A DNA stretch of 64,000 bases from Tetragonia tetragonoides (taxonomy: Eukaryota; Streptophyta; Magnoliopsida; Caryophyllales; Aizoaceae): contig CM076143.1 of the NCBI GenBank assembly GCA_038025085.1, forward strand, positions 34,060,501-34,124,500. The letters run 5' to 3'. How positions within the stretch are numbered: position 1 is the stretch's first letter; each line of letters begins with the position of its first letter. Under the pieces are notes generated by a model. It made no database searches and was not told where the DNA came from. It saw nothing but the letters and a program-made list of their open reading frames with translations. Below are positions 32,130-45,316 of this stretch, piece after piece. The translations under genes and the position numbers were made by a program.

Positions 32130-32136
32130 ATTTATA
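32130..32136 (-). promoter_or_regulatory. TATA box of antisense DUF7745-like gene (D)
   Basis: TATAAAT in TGCCTATAAATAGGATT on the minus strand, 80 bp from the ATG at 32056. Sequence and spacing are the same as in copy A. No palindromic array is seen directly upstream in this copy. Confidence 0.7.
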
Positions 32137-32635
32137 GGCAAAAAATCGAGCGAGAAAAAATTCAAAGTTCGCGAAAAGCCCAAGCCAGAGTCGTTACCTT
32201 TCTGGTTAGGAAATTGTTGTATGATGAGAAGGACTCGCCTTTTCATCGGCCCAACTCTTTTTTTCTCCTGCTCTCGTCCGTTCGACATGTCCATTTCACG
32301 CGGGCCCACTTCGATTCACAAAACAACACCATTACAGACCCGAGACACTCTTAGTTTTGACATTTTTCAATTTTCTTTCTTTTCTTTTTTTATTTTTTTA
32401 GGGGGTTTATCATGTGTAATTTTTGTTTTTTTTTTTCTTCTGCAATTTTTACCTTATTCTCTATTTTGTCTAAACTTTGTCATTCTCCTTAGTGCATAAC
32501 ATATTGCATAGTTAGAGATCAAACGGGCATAATTGAGTCATAATAGCATGCATAATCATAAAAAATGCATAAGACACACAACACATGTGTTCAAAATCTC
32601 AAAGATCAGAAGTCTACAAGTCAAGTCTACACTAC

Positions 32636-35317
32636 TCAAATGGCGTTACTCGAGCTATCATCGCCATTGCTATCAACCTCATCCTCAACAGCGGGCCCAT
32701 GACTAAGGTTACCCTCCGAATAGTCGAAAGAGCCCTGAGTCCTGAATGAGCTATATATCGGTCTGCTATAACTAGGCCTCGACGCAAACAAAGGAGTGCA
32801 TGTCGAAGGCCCTGGTCCAAAACAGCTCTCCACAGCCTGGCAAGCAAAATCCAGAGCAACATTCTTATGCGAAGGCCCAGCTTGAGGCATACCCCATCTA
32901 GGAGCATTTGCCCAACCCCCACTCACAGGAGTCATGACGGGCCTACTACTCAAAAAAGGCTGAAAACCCACTGCAGGAAACATCTCCGGCACATGGAGGT
33001 GTGGCCTAAAAGGCTTAGTAACCTCAAGAGGATGAGGCCTAGCCACCCCGGCGGTGGGAGATTGAACAAAGGTCGGTCTACTCGCCGAAGAAACTCTCGC
33101 AGATGAGTGTCATGGTCCCACCTAGGATAAAGACTGCGACATATACACAAGATCAAAACAAGAATGTTAAACTAAGAACCTCACTTGGTTAAACAAAAGA
33201 CAAAAATGTGCTTACACTTGCGGTCACGGATCAAGAACTCCTTCCTCGACCCATCACTCGGCTATAGCCCTTCTTCAACAAGTGAATGAGCTTGAAGACC
33301 TGAGAAGTTTGTTCCTGTTTTAGCTACAAAAAAGATACAAGAGACAGAGTCAGCATTTGGAAACAATACAAATCGACAAACAATCATCAGGCAACGGTAG
33401 ACCCTCTACTGCCTCTCCATCAGCACCATGGAGAGGAAACTCCTCTGTGACCCCCACTCTCGCCAATGTACCTCACCTTAGTACTCGGTAGGGGTATATT
33501 CGGAGGATGACTGTGAGGGACTCTAGGACGAGACCTCCTATGCCCACGAGGAGTCGCACGATCTTCCTACAAAGATATAAAAGTCAACATACTACACATA
33601 CAGCTACAAAACATGGATTAAGATTTTACCTCAGAAGTAAGATCTTGCATCAAATGCTCCAAACAGTATGTGAGGTATACCTCTGCACGGTCTAAACCCT
33701 CAACCTCTGGTAGTACAAATTGCATGACCTCAGCGCCCTGAACAACAACAACCAAGTCAGCTACACTCAGACAACGTAGGTGAAACATGGTCATGGGAGG
33801 ATCCTCCGGATCCAGATGGCTAGCCATGTGTGGAGATATCAGTCGAGTAAAACGATCTCCTAAGTACCACTCAAAGCCAAACGATCCCTCAAGCACTATC
33901 CGCAGGGTAGACACCCTGTAGGACTCAATAGTGATGTAAGATGGGACCCCAGGCACATTGTCGAAAGCAGTCCACAACACCTGCAAGGTTCATGATTAGA
34001 GTTCATTCACACCCAAATGAACCAATAACAATTCAAGGACAATATACCTCTCACGCGGCTCGACCCGCAAATAAAACCCAAAAATCCTCCAAAGAGGAAA
34101 ACGGGTGACTATCTTTACCAAGCCACCGCGCACCTAGCGGAAACATCCTCAAACCAAGACGATGAGGACTGAAAGTTGGAAAATACTCTAAAAATCACAG
34201 CTACCATACAAATGGAAATGATCAAATACTAGTCAACCATAGATCGTGCGTACGTAAAAAAACAAAAAAATATGTATACCTCCAGTATCCTCCAAGGACC
34301 AAAAATAGATGCCCTTTGACTAGGCGACCTAGGCCTACAAGCATGTCGACACCATCTCACTAAGGAAGCATAAGTAGGAGCACCAAAGTTGGTAAGGTAG
34401 AAAGATGATTTGACATACACTCTTCTTCTGAGAGAAGATGGTCGCACCCAACAGATAAGCTAAAAAGATACGGGCCCTTTGAATCTCGGTGACCCCCTGC
34501 TCAGTCAAAGCCTCCCACAACCTCCGCAAGGAAACTCGGTCCCCATCAAAAGAAGAGTAACAGGCCCATACAGCTCAAGTAATCTATCTGCCTGTAAGTG
34601 GTAGTTTGTCTCATACGGCAAAGGACGCCCTCTAGAGGTCAAACCCGTTAGTACAGCAAACTGATACGGGGTAGGAAACATCTCTCCCGCAAAAGTGTGA
34701 AAGGTGTTCGTGGTATCCCAAAACCTCTCTATCAAACCACGGAAAATAACTCGAGTGTCACCCGTATGGTAAGACGGGATACCAGATAAAAATGCCTCAA
34801 AACCCGAAGCCCGAATCACCTCCCTTATCCTACTAGAAAAAGAGTCCAACATAATGGCCCAGTGCGAAGTGGACCCACGAGCCTACAAATATGTGCCAAC
34901 TCCCTAGCCAACAAACAGGCAAAAATTTTCAATACCCCGTACACTACAAATCCAATCCAGAAAATTCTACACAAATATCCTACACAGCTGACCACCAATC
35001 CAGTACAATCCCAATTTGTTCATGTGCCGAAACTCCAACAGTTGAAGTTTTCAGTACAAAACAAACAAAACAAAGAAAAGTCAGAAACATAACAGATGTA
35101 GGTTAGACAGGTGACTCGGTCTATCAACCAGAAGTATACTACGGTCCCAAGCCTCCATAAGGCGTCAGTCCATGCGCATGAACGAGTCCCGATACAAATT
35201 CCCCCGGTCAATATGATGAGGAGGGTGTCTCCAAGATAGAGGGAACCCAGTACGAAAAAGGTCTCTATTTTCCTCCTCCCTGATCATGGGCTTCTTCCCA
35301 TTATTCTTCGGAGCCAT
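32636..35317 (-). pseudogene. PMD gene, antisense to element D, multi-exon
   Basis: The first exon opens MAPKNNGKKPMIREEENRD at 35317, parallel to MAPKLTRGRKSKEQ in element C, and has a stop near 35170. The core exon (34852-34505 and on) includes GEMFPTPYQFAVLTGLTSRG, the PMD-type GEMxxT..F..LTGL motif. A donor after GPWRILE near 34280 sits at the position also used in C (VLRILGRLLEG). The next exon (33986-33620) includes GSFGFEWYLGDRFTR and ends at a GTAAAA donor. The last exon (33046-32636) is Pro-rich (MARPHPLEVTKPFRP) and ends DSSSNAI. Exon borders are approximate; the copy is decayed. Confidence 0.65.
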
Positions 35318-35599
35318 TAACAAGCACTTTCAAGCTTTCTCTCTCTACAAGTGAGAAATTTGTCAGATTCGCAACATACAAGCACTCATTCAACAATGCA
35401 ACTCAAAATTCAGCTACTAGGCGAAAAACCAAGCAAATTCAAGACAAAAAGCAAGAACATTGGTTAAGAATCGACTTACCCGCTAAAAACTCCAAGCTTC
35501 GACAATGAAGGAATGCTCTCGGTTGGGTGAGGCTGACAAGTCTAAAGTAAAGCAAAACGCGGGTAATCGCTCGCGAAAAATAAATTTATTCGGCCTCAA

Positions 35600-35655
35600 C
35601 GAGGGCCGCTAGCGGCTCCCGCTTCGACAGCCTAGGTCGCCAGCGGTTGTGGCTG
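35600..35655. repeat. GC-rich palindromic module upstream of antisense PMD gene (D)
   Basis: GGGCCGCTAGCGGCTCCC and CGCCAGCGGTTG lie about 300 bp upstream of the PMD start. A TATA-like AATAAATTTATT is at 35578-35590. Confidence 0.55.
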
Positions 35656-35849
35656 CTCTTCACGCCCGGGCCCCACTTTGGCCCTACAACTAATTATTCA
35701 ACCCAAAGTTCGTTATTCGGCACAGTTGATCGTGACGAAGATCAATGCCAAACGCGCAGGATCGGACCTCTGGCCCACAATTTCAAAATTCAACAGTCTG
35801 TCCATTTTTACGGTACAATGCTATTACCGGGTAAAACTAAACCTTCTGT

Positions 35850-35860
35850 TTTGCAGGGGC
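35850..35860 (+). other. Polypurine tract region (D)
   Basis: TTTGCAGGGGC directly precedes the LTR start TGTAGACACC at 35861. The tract is short (GCAGGGGC) but in the expected place. Confidence 0.5.
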
Positions 35861-37785
35861 TGTAGACACCAAATTGTGTCTCTGTTCCACCAAAAAACCG
35901 ATGATGATGGATATGGAATAACATGGACAATAAGAATTTCCGAAGTGTTTGAACTCTTGATCATTAGCATAAAGCCTATCATTTCATCATAATCACATAC
36001 CCTTTTCTATAACCTTTCCAATGACCCTTACCTTGTCCCAAACGGATACCGGAGTTAAAAGATGTGATACCACAAAGTTATGGGACAAAAGAGATACTCT
36101 GATTATCGCACTCCACGGTTCAAATAGGATTCTCCTCCATTAGAGGAATAATTTCCAAGTGGGCCTAATTTACATTGATTTCTCACACAAATACCTTCAA
36201 ATGACATATTATGGGTCCAAGTCCAATAAGAAACAAATGAGATATGATCCAATTACCGCAAGGTATACTGAAATGGACACCTCTTTAGTATTTGGGCCAT
36301 AAATCCCGAAATACTCATGATAATTGGGCTTATAATATGTCAAAAGAAATCCCTTTGAATAAGGAATCCAATGCAAAATGAATCAGGTCAATCAGAGGTC
36401 AAACGAAGACGTTATGGGCCTTTGAAGTCGAAACTCGCTAGCTGGAGCGGCTGAACCGCTTGTCCTAGCGGCTAAGCCGCTTGCCCTAGTTGAAAGACCG
36501 TTAGTCCTAGCGGCTAGCCGCTTGTTGGAGAGGTAGCCTATTGGACGCCAAGCGGCCCCCATTGAAAGGCGCCTGTTGGACTATTTTGTCCGGCCTTTTT
36601 GTCAGTTCCGTCCCAGACCTAAACCTACCTTTATATATACTCTTTTCCTCCGGTTTTTTAAAGGAGAACACAGGGGAGAGGTGAAATTGAACCCTAGAGC
36701 TCTAGAATTAACCCTAATCTCTCAATCTTCATCCATCTCCTTCCTCGTTCACCAAATAAACAACTCTAATCATCCTTCCACCACAAAAACTGAACCTTCA
36801 TCCTTTACACCACAAATAAACCTTTAATATTATTCATCTTCACAAGACAACCACATAATTCATCTACCTTTGATCAAGAACAAGAATCTTTGGGAATTCG
36901 TCCGTTCGTAAGTGAACATCCAAATTATCCATCCTGAGGGTTTATTTTCTTTAAATCAATTCTTTATAAAATCATGTTTTACTTAGATTATGCTTATGGT
37001 TGATGTATTTGCATATTTTCATTATGATTTTGTATATTAGTATATTAATCATGTTAGATTAGTTTAAATTCATGTTTATTGCATGTTTAGTATAAAAATC
37101 TTGTTTTAGCATATTTACATGTTTAATTAGTATAGAATTAGATTAATTGCATGATTGGATCAATTTTCATATTTTGTTAAAATTATTGCATGAGAAGCAT
37201 GTTCTTATCAACTACTTCTTTATTGCTTTGATTTAAACTCAATGAAGTTACTAACTTGTTTATTGATGCAAGTTGGCAATTGGCACGTTAAGCAAGAACG
37301 GTAGGTTTTGGAGAATATTATTATCTTGTGTATTTATTGGGTTAATCTTGCGCTTTATTAATTGATAGCATGTAATTGGATAAATCATGTGCAAAGCGAT
37401 AACAATAGCAATAATTCCTGTTGTTCAACCCACTTAGTTAATTCTAGGAATTGGACGAACGGATTTGTTTGGAACCATGCAACTTTAATTATTAATCAAG
37501 ACCAATTAGTAGAGGCCATTTATTTAACGGGCGTAATTGGGTGCCTAACACCTTCCCAATTCGTACCCACACCCCCGAACTCAACTTTGATCCTTTGGGT
37601 CATTAGAGCCAATTTATCCCCAATCGGGATTGGGGTGTATTAAACCTAGGTTGGAGTTTTTCTAGACTTTCGATTTGGGTTCTTTATTGGTTTCCAAGTG
37701 TTTTCCTTAAAATTTGGTGGCGACTCTTCAATTATCCTAAACACCCAAGAGCAAAGGGAGTAAAATTCAAACCCTGGTGTTTACA
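35861..37785 (+). mobile_element. 3' LTR of element D
   Basis: About 1925 bp from TGTAGACACC to GTGTTTACA. A palindromic array (36435-36540, units like AGCGGCTAAGCCGCTTG) lies about 90 bp upstream of TTATATATACTC at 36630-36641. The conserved GTGCCTAACACCTTCCC block is near 37540 and AAATTTGGTGGCGACT is near 37715. Confidence 0.85.
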
Positions 37786-37854
37786 GGGGCCCATTTACAT
37801 ACAAATGTCTTTTATACATTTTTTTCTACCAATATATATTGCTAAACTAATATT

Positions 37855-38095
37855 TCAAGTGCCTAGCACCCAGGGACGAGAACCCCATATTTTTCGGGTG
37901 CTAAGTGCCCAGGGATGAAGACTCCATATTTTTCAGGTACTAAGTGCCTAGGGACGAGAACCCCATATTTTTTCAAGTGCAAAGCGCCCAGGGACGAGGA
38001 CCCCATATTTTTCAGGTGCAAAGCGCCTAGGGACGAGAACCCCATATTACTCGGGTGCTAAGTGCCCAAGGACGAAGATCCTGTTTTTTATGTTT
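37855..38095 (+). repeat. Tandem array of about 40-bp units (G)
   Basis: Six imperfect copies of GTGCTAAGTGCCCAGGGACG, then AGAACCCCATATTTTTCAG. The position, just upstream of the polypurine region, parallels the unrelated hairpin array in element C. Confidence 0.85.
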
Positions 38096-38640
38096 CAGTC
38101 AATGATTGCCTAAGTCAGAGTAATTATACTGTACATACCATCCACAGACAATCATGTGTAAAACCCATGGTTGCGCTGTTTTGCTAACTTTTTCTTTCTC
38201 TAAGAATACAGGTATCCCACAGTCATCAATTACCCACTGCAAGCATTCTTCACTGCTAACCATAACCTCAATTTTCTCTTGTATTCACAGAGACGAAATC
38301 TTAGCATCCACCGAGCGTGTTCAGTCAAGGTTTGCCTAATTTGCATTCATATTGTACACTCTCACACACCAAGTGCACATCAGCATCCTGCATGTCACCT
38401 TCAGAATACTTTGATCTTCGCTTTACTCAAGCCTAATCAATGTCATGATGCTTGTGGTGAACCAATTAATAGTCTAAATCTAGGTTGTTAATCCGGTTTT
38501 GTGTGGGAATTATGTCTTTAAATTATTAAGCTAACTTGAGTTAGTAGAGGCCGTCATAAAACGAGCGAGTTGGGTGTCTAAGACCTTCCCACCTCGTACC
38601 TTTACCCCCGAACCCTTATTCTTGGGTACTCATATGTTCT

Positions 38641-39349
38641 AGGGTAAATTACATTAAGGTATACTTAGGTTTGGCGAAATTACAGTGAGGTATACCCACG
38701 TTTGACTAAATACGCAGAGGTATACTGCTTGACCACTTTTTGACCGTTCACCAAAGTCAAACTAACTTTTGGACATAAATACCCCAAGTATACCTCATTG
38801 AAAGTTAATAGAAAAAGTCATTGTGTCATATCATTCTCGTACCCCCGAACCCTTACTTTGTTTAGCATGCTCGTATATCTTTTGTTTATTGTGTCATATC
38901 ATGCTCGTACTTTCGCCCCCGAACCCTTACTTTGTACTGCATGCTTGTATATCTTTTGTTGATTACATATAATTGGCATCAAATTCTCATAACTTAAGAT
39001 TGATAGTTTTTTTTTTTTTTTTTTTTTGTGCAAACACTAGATTGGACTTGAGTCAATTTTGCATGATGAGAGAATTGTTTCAATCGAGCCCCAAAATTTA
39101 TAAATTTGTGGTGCAGTTCTCTCAAAATCAAAAACTAAATAAAAAGGAAAAAAGTGGAAAATCATTGCATAATAATTTTCTTTTTAAAAACTTTCAATGA
39201 GGTATACTAGGGGTATTTATATCCAAAAATTTGTTTGACTTTGGTCAACGGTCAAAAAGTGGTCAGGAGTATACCTCAATGGAGTCAAACGTGGGTATAC
39301 CTCTGTGCAATTTTGCCAAAACTCAGTATACCTTAATGTAATTTACCCT
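38641..39349. mobile_element. Foldback MITE with long inverted repeats
   Basis: Termini AGGGTAAATTACATTAAGG and its complement, with inverted homology running inward for at least about 170 bp (GACCACTTTTTGACCG against CGGTCAAAAAGTGGTC). It is flanked by ATGTTCT on both sides (38634-38640 and 39350-39356). LTR A in the same window carries the exact uninterrupted sequence with a single ATGTTCT. The centre holds two copies of a unit of about 75 bp (38821-38963). No ORF. Confidence 0.9.
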
Positions 39350-39600
39350 ATGTTCTATATGAGCGGGAGTCTTTCTAAAAACATGTTTAGTTTACTTTTC
39401 GCGCTATTGGGTTGTCCCTTTAGTTTGTCCCTTCGGTAAAATGTCGGTAGCAGAATTTTGACCTCTTTCATGGTTTTCTATTCAATTCAACTATTTTCAA
39501 ATGCTTTTCTAACTCGACAGTTCCTTGAACTTATCTAAGCCCCCATTATACAAATTTTCTATAAGGACAAACTCCGAGACGAAAATCCCGGGTCCTAACA

Positions 39601-39975
39601 GTACCCAACCCGTTCCGATTTCCAAAAGTCAGGAATTGGAATTGAAATTGGTTAGTACTTGTTCCTATTTTGTGGGAGTCGTTAGACTGGTTCCGAATTA
39701 ATTTCAATTCAGCTACTGGGTACCCAAATTTTCTGCTCACCCCTACCCAGAACAAATATAAATATATGCCCTATGTACCGAACGAATGATTACATTGTTA
39801 TTTTTGCAATAGTTTTTAGACAAGGAAAATAAGGTATTGCTTTTCACAATTTGCCGTTATGAGAAATAAGATAGAGTTTGGGGGGAGTGAATGATAAGAG
39901 AGAGAGAGTGTGTGGGGGGAGTGAATGATAAGAGATATTGAATCAACTTGATTTACAAACAATGCATACATTTAT
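39601..39975. other. Unassigned AT-rich spacer
   Basis: GTACCCAACCCG at the left and CTGGGTACCC near 39715 give a loose inverted pair like the ends of some hAT derivatives, but no target duplication is clear. A (GA)-rich stretch lies at 39890-39930. No gene. Confidence 0.3.
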
Positions 39976-40761
39976 GGGACACAATGATGGTAATGGATTA
40001 ATATGGACGTAAGTAGAAAAGGATATTGCTCGGAAATTTAGACCAAATTCTTTGAAACCTCAGTCTTTGGATAGTCCTTGTTATAAGGATTCCAACGCCT
40101 TTAACCTTGCCTCAATCAAAGTTCTCGGATCAAGAGATATTGCGTCTTGAAGATTTGCGTCAAAACCGCTCGATCCCGACCCCCTGGGTCAGCCCAAGGG
40201 CCTTTTTGTAAGTTACTGAGGACAAAACGTCAAAAATCTCCAATCACGAGCGCATCTCTGGGTCGAGCGGCTGACGCTGTTGACGCAGCGGCACACTGTG
40301 ACAGCGGAGGTCTTTAGGCCAGCCGGTGAGCCCCAGCGGTGCACCGCTGAGCATTCAGCGGCAGCCGTTGGGCCTAATTTTCTGGCTGGGCCAAGTTTGG
40401 TGTCGGGGTTTCAACCCTAGGCCCCTAATTTCGTCCCCTAACTCTATAAATACTCCTCTTCACCCTCTTTTATAGGAGGTTGGTCAGTTTATAATTTTGA
40501 GAGCAATTTTGAGATCACAAAAATCTTAAATCATAGAGAATTCAGAATTTGAAAACTCAAGCAAGCCCTTGCATTTAACCTAGCACCCAAGATCGAAGAG
40601 CAATTCTAATTCTACTAGTCCCGTTCGAATAGAACGTCCTAGTTAACCATCCTGAGGGCCTAAAAATCTTTATTAAATTCTTCTTTCATATTTATAATCA
40701 TGTTTTATCTAGCTTTTGATTATGGTTGAATAATTATGCATATTTTGATCTTTATAAATAA

Positions 40762-42995
<2,234 letters not shown>

Positions 42996-44219
42996 AGTTT
43001 AATTAAAGTTTGCATCTTTTCTATTAATTTATGCATGTTGCATCTTTTTTATGTTAATTTATGCATATAGCAACCTCTTTAGGTTTATTTTAGCACAAAG
43101 TTGATATTTTTGCATTGTACATCCATTGAAGTTACTAACGAATTTATTGATGTGCATACGCAATGCTTGCATTGGTGCGTTTAGCAAGTATGGTAGGTTG
43201 AAGCGTTTTATTATTGCTCTTATCTCTTGGTTTGTGTTTAGTAGATTAATGCATGTGAATTGGATATAAATTGTGCAAAGTGATAACGGTAACTAAATTG
43301 GTTGCCTTTAACTCGCCTAGTTAGTTTTAGGTGTTTGGACGACCGGATTTATGTGGAACCATTTAGTTTAATTTATATTTGACATGGATAAGCTTAGTAG
43401 AGGTCGTTAATTTGGGCGATAAAGATAGGATTTGTTTTGTTTATTTCGTACCTACACCCCCGAACTCAATCTTTGGCCCCCTTTGGGTATGAGTCAATTC
43501 CCACATGGAGTTGAGTGCACTTTTTGATGGTTTCCAATTGTTTTCTTAAGAATTGGTGGCGACTTCATTACTTGCGAATTATTTCCCCATCACAATTGAA
43601 TTGCGTTGCATATGACGTATTATAAAAGAACCATTAATTAATTCTTCCAACCTTTTGAGTGATAAAATATCTCGATATGGGCGCCGGAAAGGCGAAGGTT
43701 CTTACAGTAACCATTTATCCATAACGGAATGACTATAATTATCTTATGAGATATTTATTATCGTTTATTCCAAAAAGATAGGATTGTAGCAAAGATATAA
43801 TCATATAGGTCATCTCAACAACTACTTCTACCTAGGGCTGGCAAAAACTGACCCGACCCGATAACCCGACCCGAACCTAACCCGAAAAAAACGGGTTAGG
43901 GTTGGGATTTTCGACCCGAAACATTAAATGGGTCGACCTGATTGACCCGAAAACTTAAATGGGTTAGGTTAAGGTTGAAAATTTCAACCTGCTCAACCTG
44001 AAAATTACCTGCTCAACCCGAAAATATTAAATGGGTCAGGTCACAGATCAGGTCGACCTGATTTTTATCGGGTTCGGGTCGACCTGATCCGTTTAACCCA
44101 TCTAAGTTAGAGATAAAAGCTTAGCCCACAAGTGAAATGGAAAAAAAAAAAACTGACCCAAAACTTAGCCCAAGCCCAAGCCCAAAATAGAGATAAAAGA
44201 GGGAAAAAAAAACCCTACC

Positions 44220-45290
44220 CCTCATTTTATTTTGCCGTCATTTTATTTCTCTCTCTTCCTCACTCTCTCTCATTCTCTCATATTCTGGATCCTTCTTCGG
44301 CTCTTCGCCTCTTCCTCTCTCCATCTCTCGATCTCACTGTCTCTCTCATTCTCTATCTTCCTCATCTTCAAGCTCTTCCTCACTCACTCTGTCTCACTCT
44401 CTCTCACTCTCAGTCTCACTCTCTCACTCTCGAGATCTCTCGATCTCTCGATCTCACTCTCTCGATCTCATTCTCTCGATCTCACTCTCTCGATCTCTCG
44501 ATCTCACTCTCTCGATCTCTCGATCTCACTGTCTCGACTTCTCTCATTCTTTGTTTTCAAGTTGTGCACCTTATATCTTTGTTGTTGGGTTGGAATTGGA
44601 GTACCTTGTATTCAAGTAAGTTAAAGTATATTCTTATAGTGGTTTTGTTTAGATTAATGGTTTATTCATGTTTAAGTTTTAAACTTTTAATTCAGTCGAA
44701 TCTTCATCTCTTTTTCTCTTTTTCTCACCCTAACTTTCGAATCTCTCATCTCTTCATCTCTTTTTCTCTTTTTCTCACTTCATTTATGTTTTCTATCTTT
44801 TTTTTTTTTACAGATTTAATCAAGTTATACCTCACAAATTCCAAACAAGACGGTTAGTTTTCTCTTTTTCTCACTTCATCTATGTCTTCTGATTATATTT
44901 TTAATTCGTTTAATTTAAATTATGATAGATTCTGAGTACATATACATAAATTGCTTTGACTGTGGAGTCTGTTTTCGGTGGATGGTGGTCTGTTTGTGTC
45001 TTGTTGGTGTTCAGTGTTGCTGTAAGTTGGTTGTTGCTTAGATTAATGGTTTATTCATGTTTAAGTTTTAAACTTTTAATTCAGTCGAATGGGTAGATTT
45101 TGCTTAGTATTTGTGGTTCTGTTTTCATGAGTTTTATTGAAAAAGAAATTGTATACAAATTGTTGTATAGAAAATTATGATAGATTCTGAGTACATATAC
45201 ATAAATTGTTTTGACTGTGGAGTCTGTTTTCGGTGGATGGTGGTCTGTTTGTGTCTTGTTGGTGTTCAGTGTTGCTGTAAGTTTGTGTCT
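44220..45290 (+). repeat. Duplicated 5' region of the hAT element
   Basis: A CT-rich microsatellite tract (CTCTCGATCT)n spans about 44250-44540. Two blocks are then each present twice in the same order: AGATTAATGGTTTATTCATG.. at 44651-44700 and 45040-45090, and TGATAGATTCTGAGTACAT.. (about 105 bp) at 44920-45026 and 45174-45282. This is untranslated leader sequence. Confidence 0.8.
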
Positions 45291-45316
45291 AGTTTTTGAT
45301 TTTTGATTTTATGTAG

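Larger units (their letters stand above)
27210..37785 (+). mobile_element. Tat-lineage Ty3/gypsy element D (5' part displaced by C)
   Basis: Remaining order: end of leader, gag C-terminal part, a large internal deletion, integrase, conserved noncoding block, antisense DUF7745-like gene (opened by an hAT MITE), antisense PMD gene, polypurine tract and 3' LTR (35861-37785). Protease, RT and RNase H are absent. The layout of the 3' half is the same as in element C. The element lies in the 3' region of element G. Confidence 0.85.
37786..39600 (+). mobile_element. 3' remnant of element G with truncated LTR
   Basis: It begins with a tandem array (37855-38095). A segment near 38400 (GAATACTTTGATCTTCGCT) matches the sequence just before the polypurine tract of C. 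LTR-homologous sequence runs from about 38445 to 39600, matching LTR A read in reverse, with the U3 and promoter deleted and a MITE inserted at 38641-39349. It ends GGTCCTAACA at 39600. Confidence 0.7.

Noticed and set aside
44132..44857. 241-codon and 130-codon Ser/Leu-rich frames
   Set aside because: They arise from the CTCTCGATCT repeat in the hAT leader; composition is set by the repeat.
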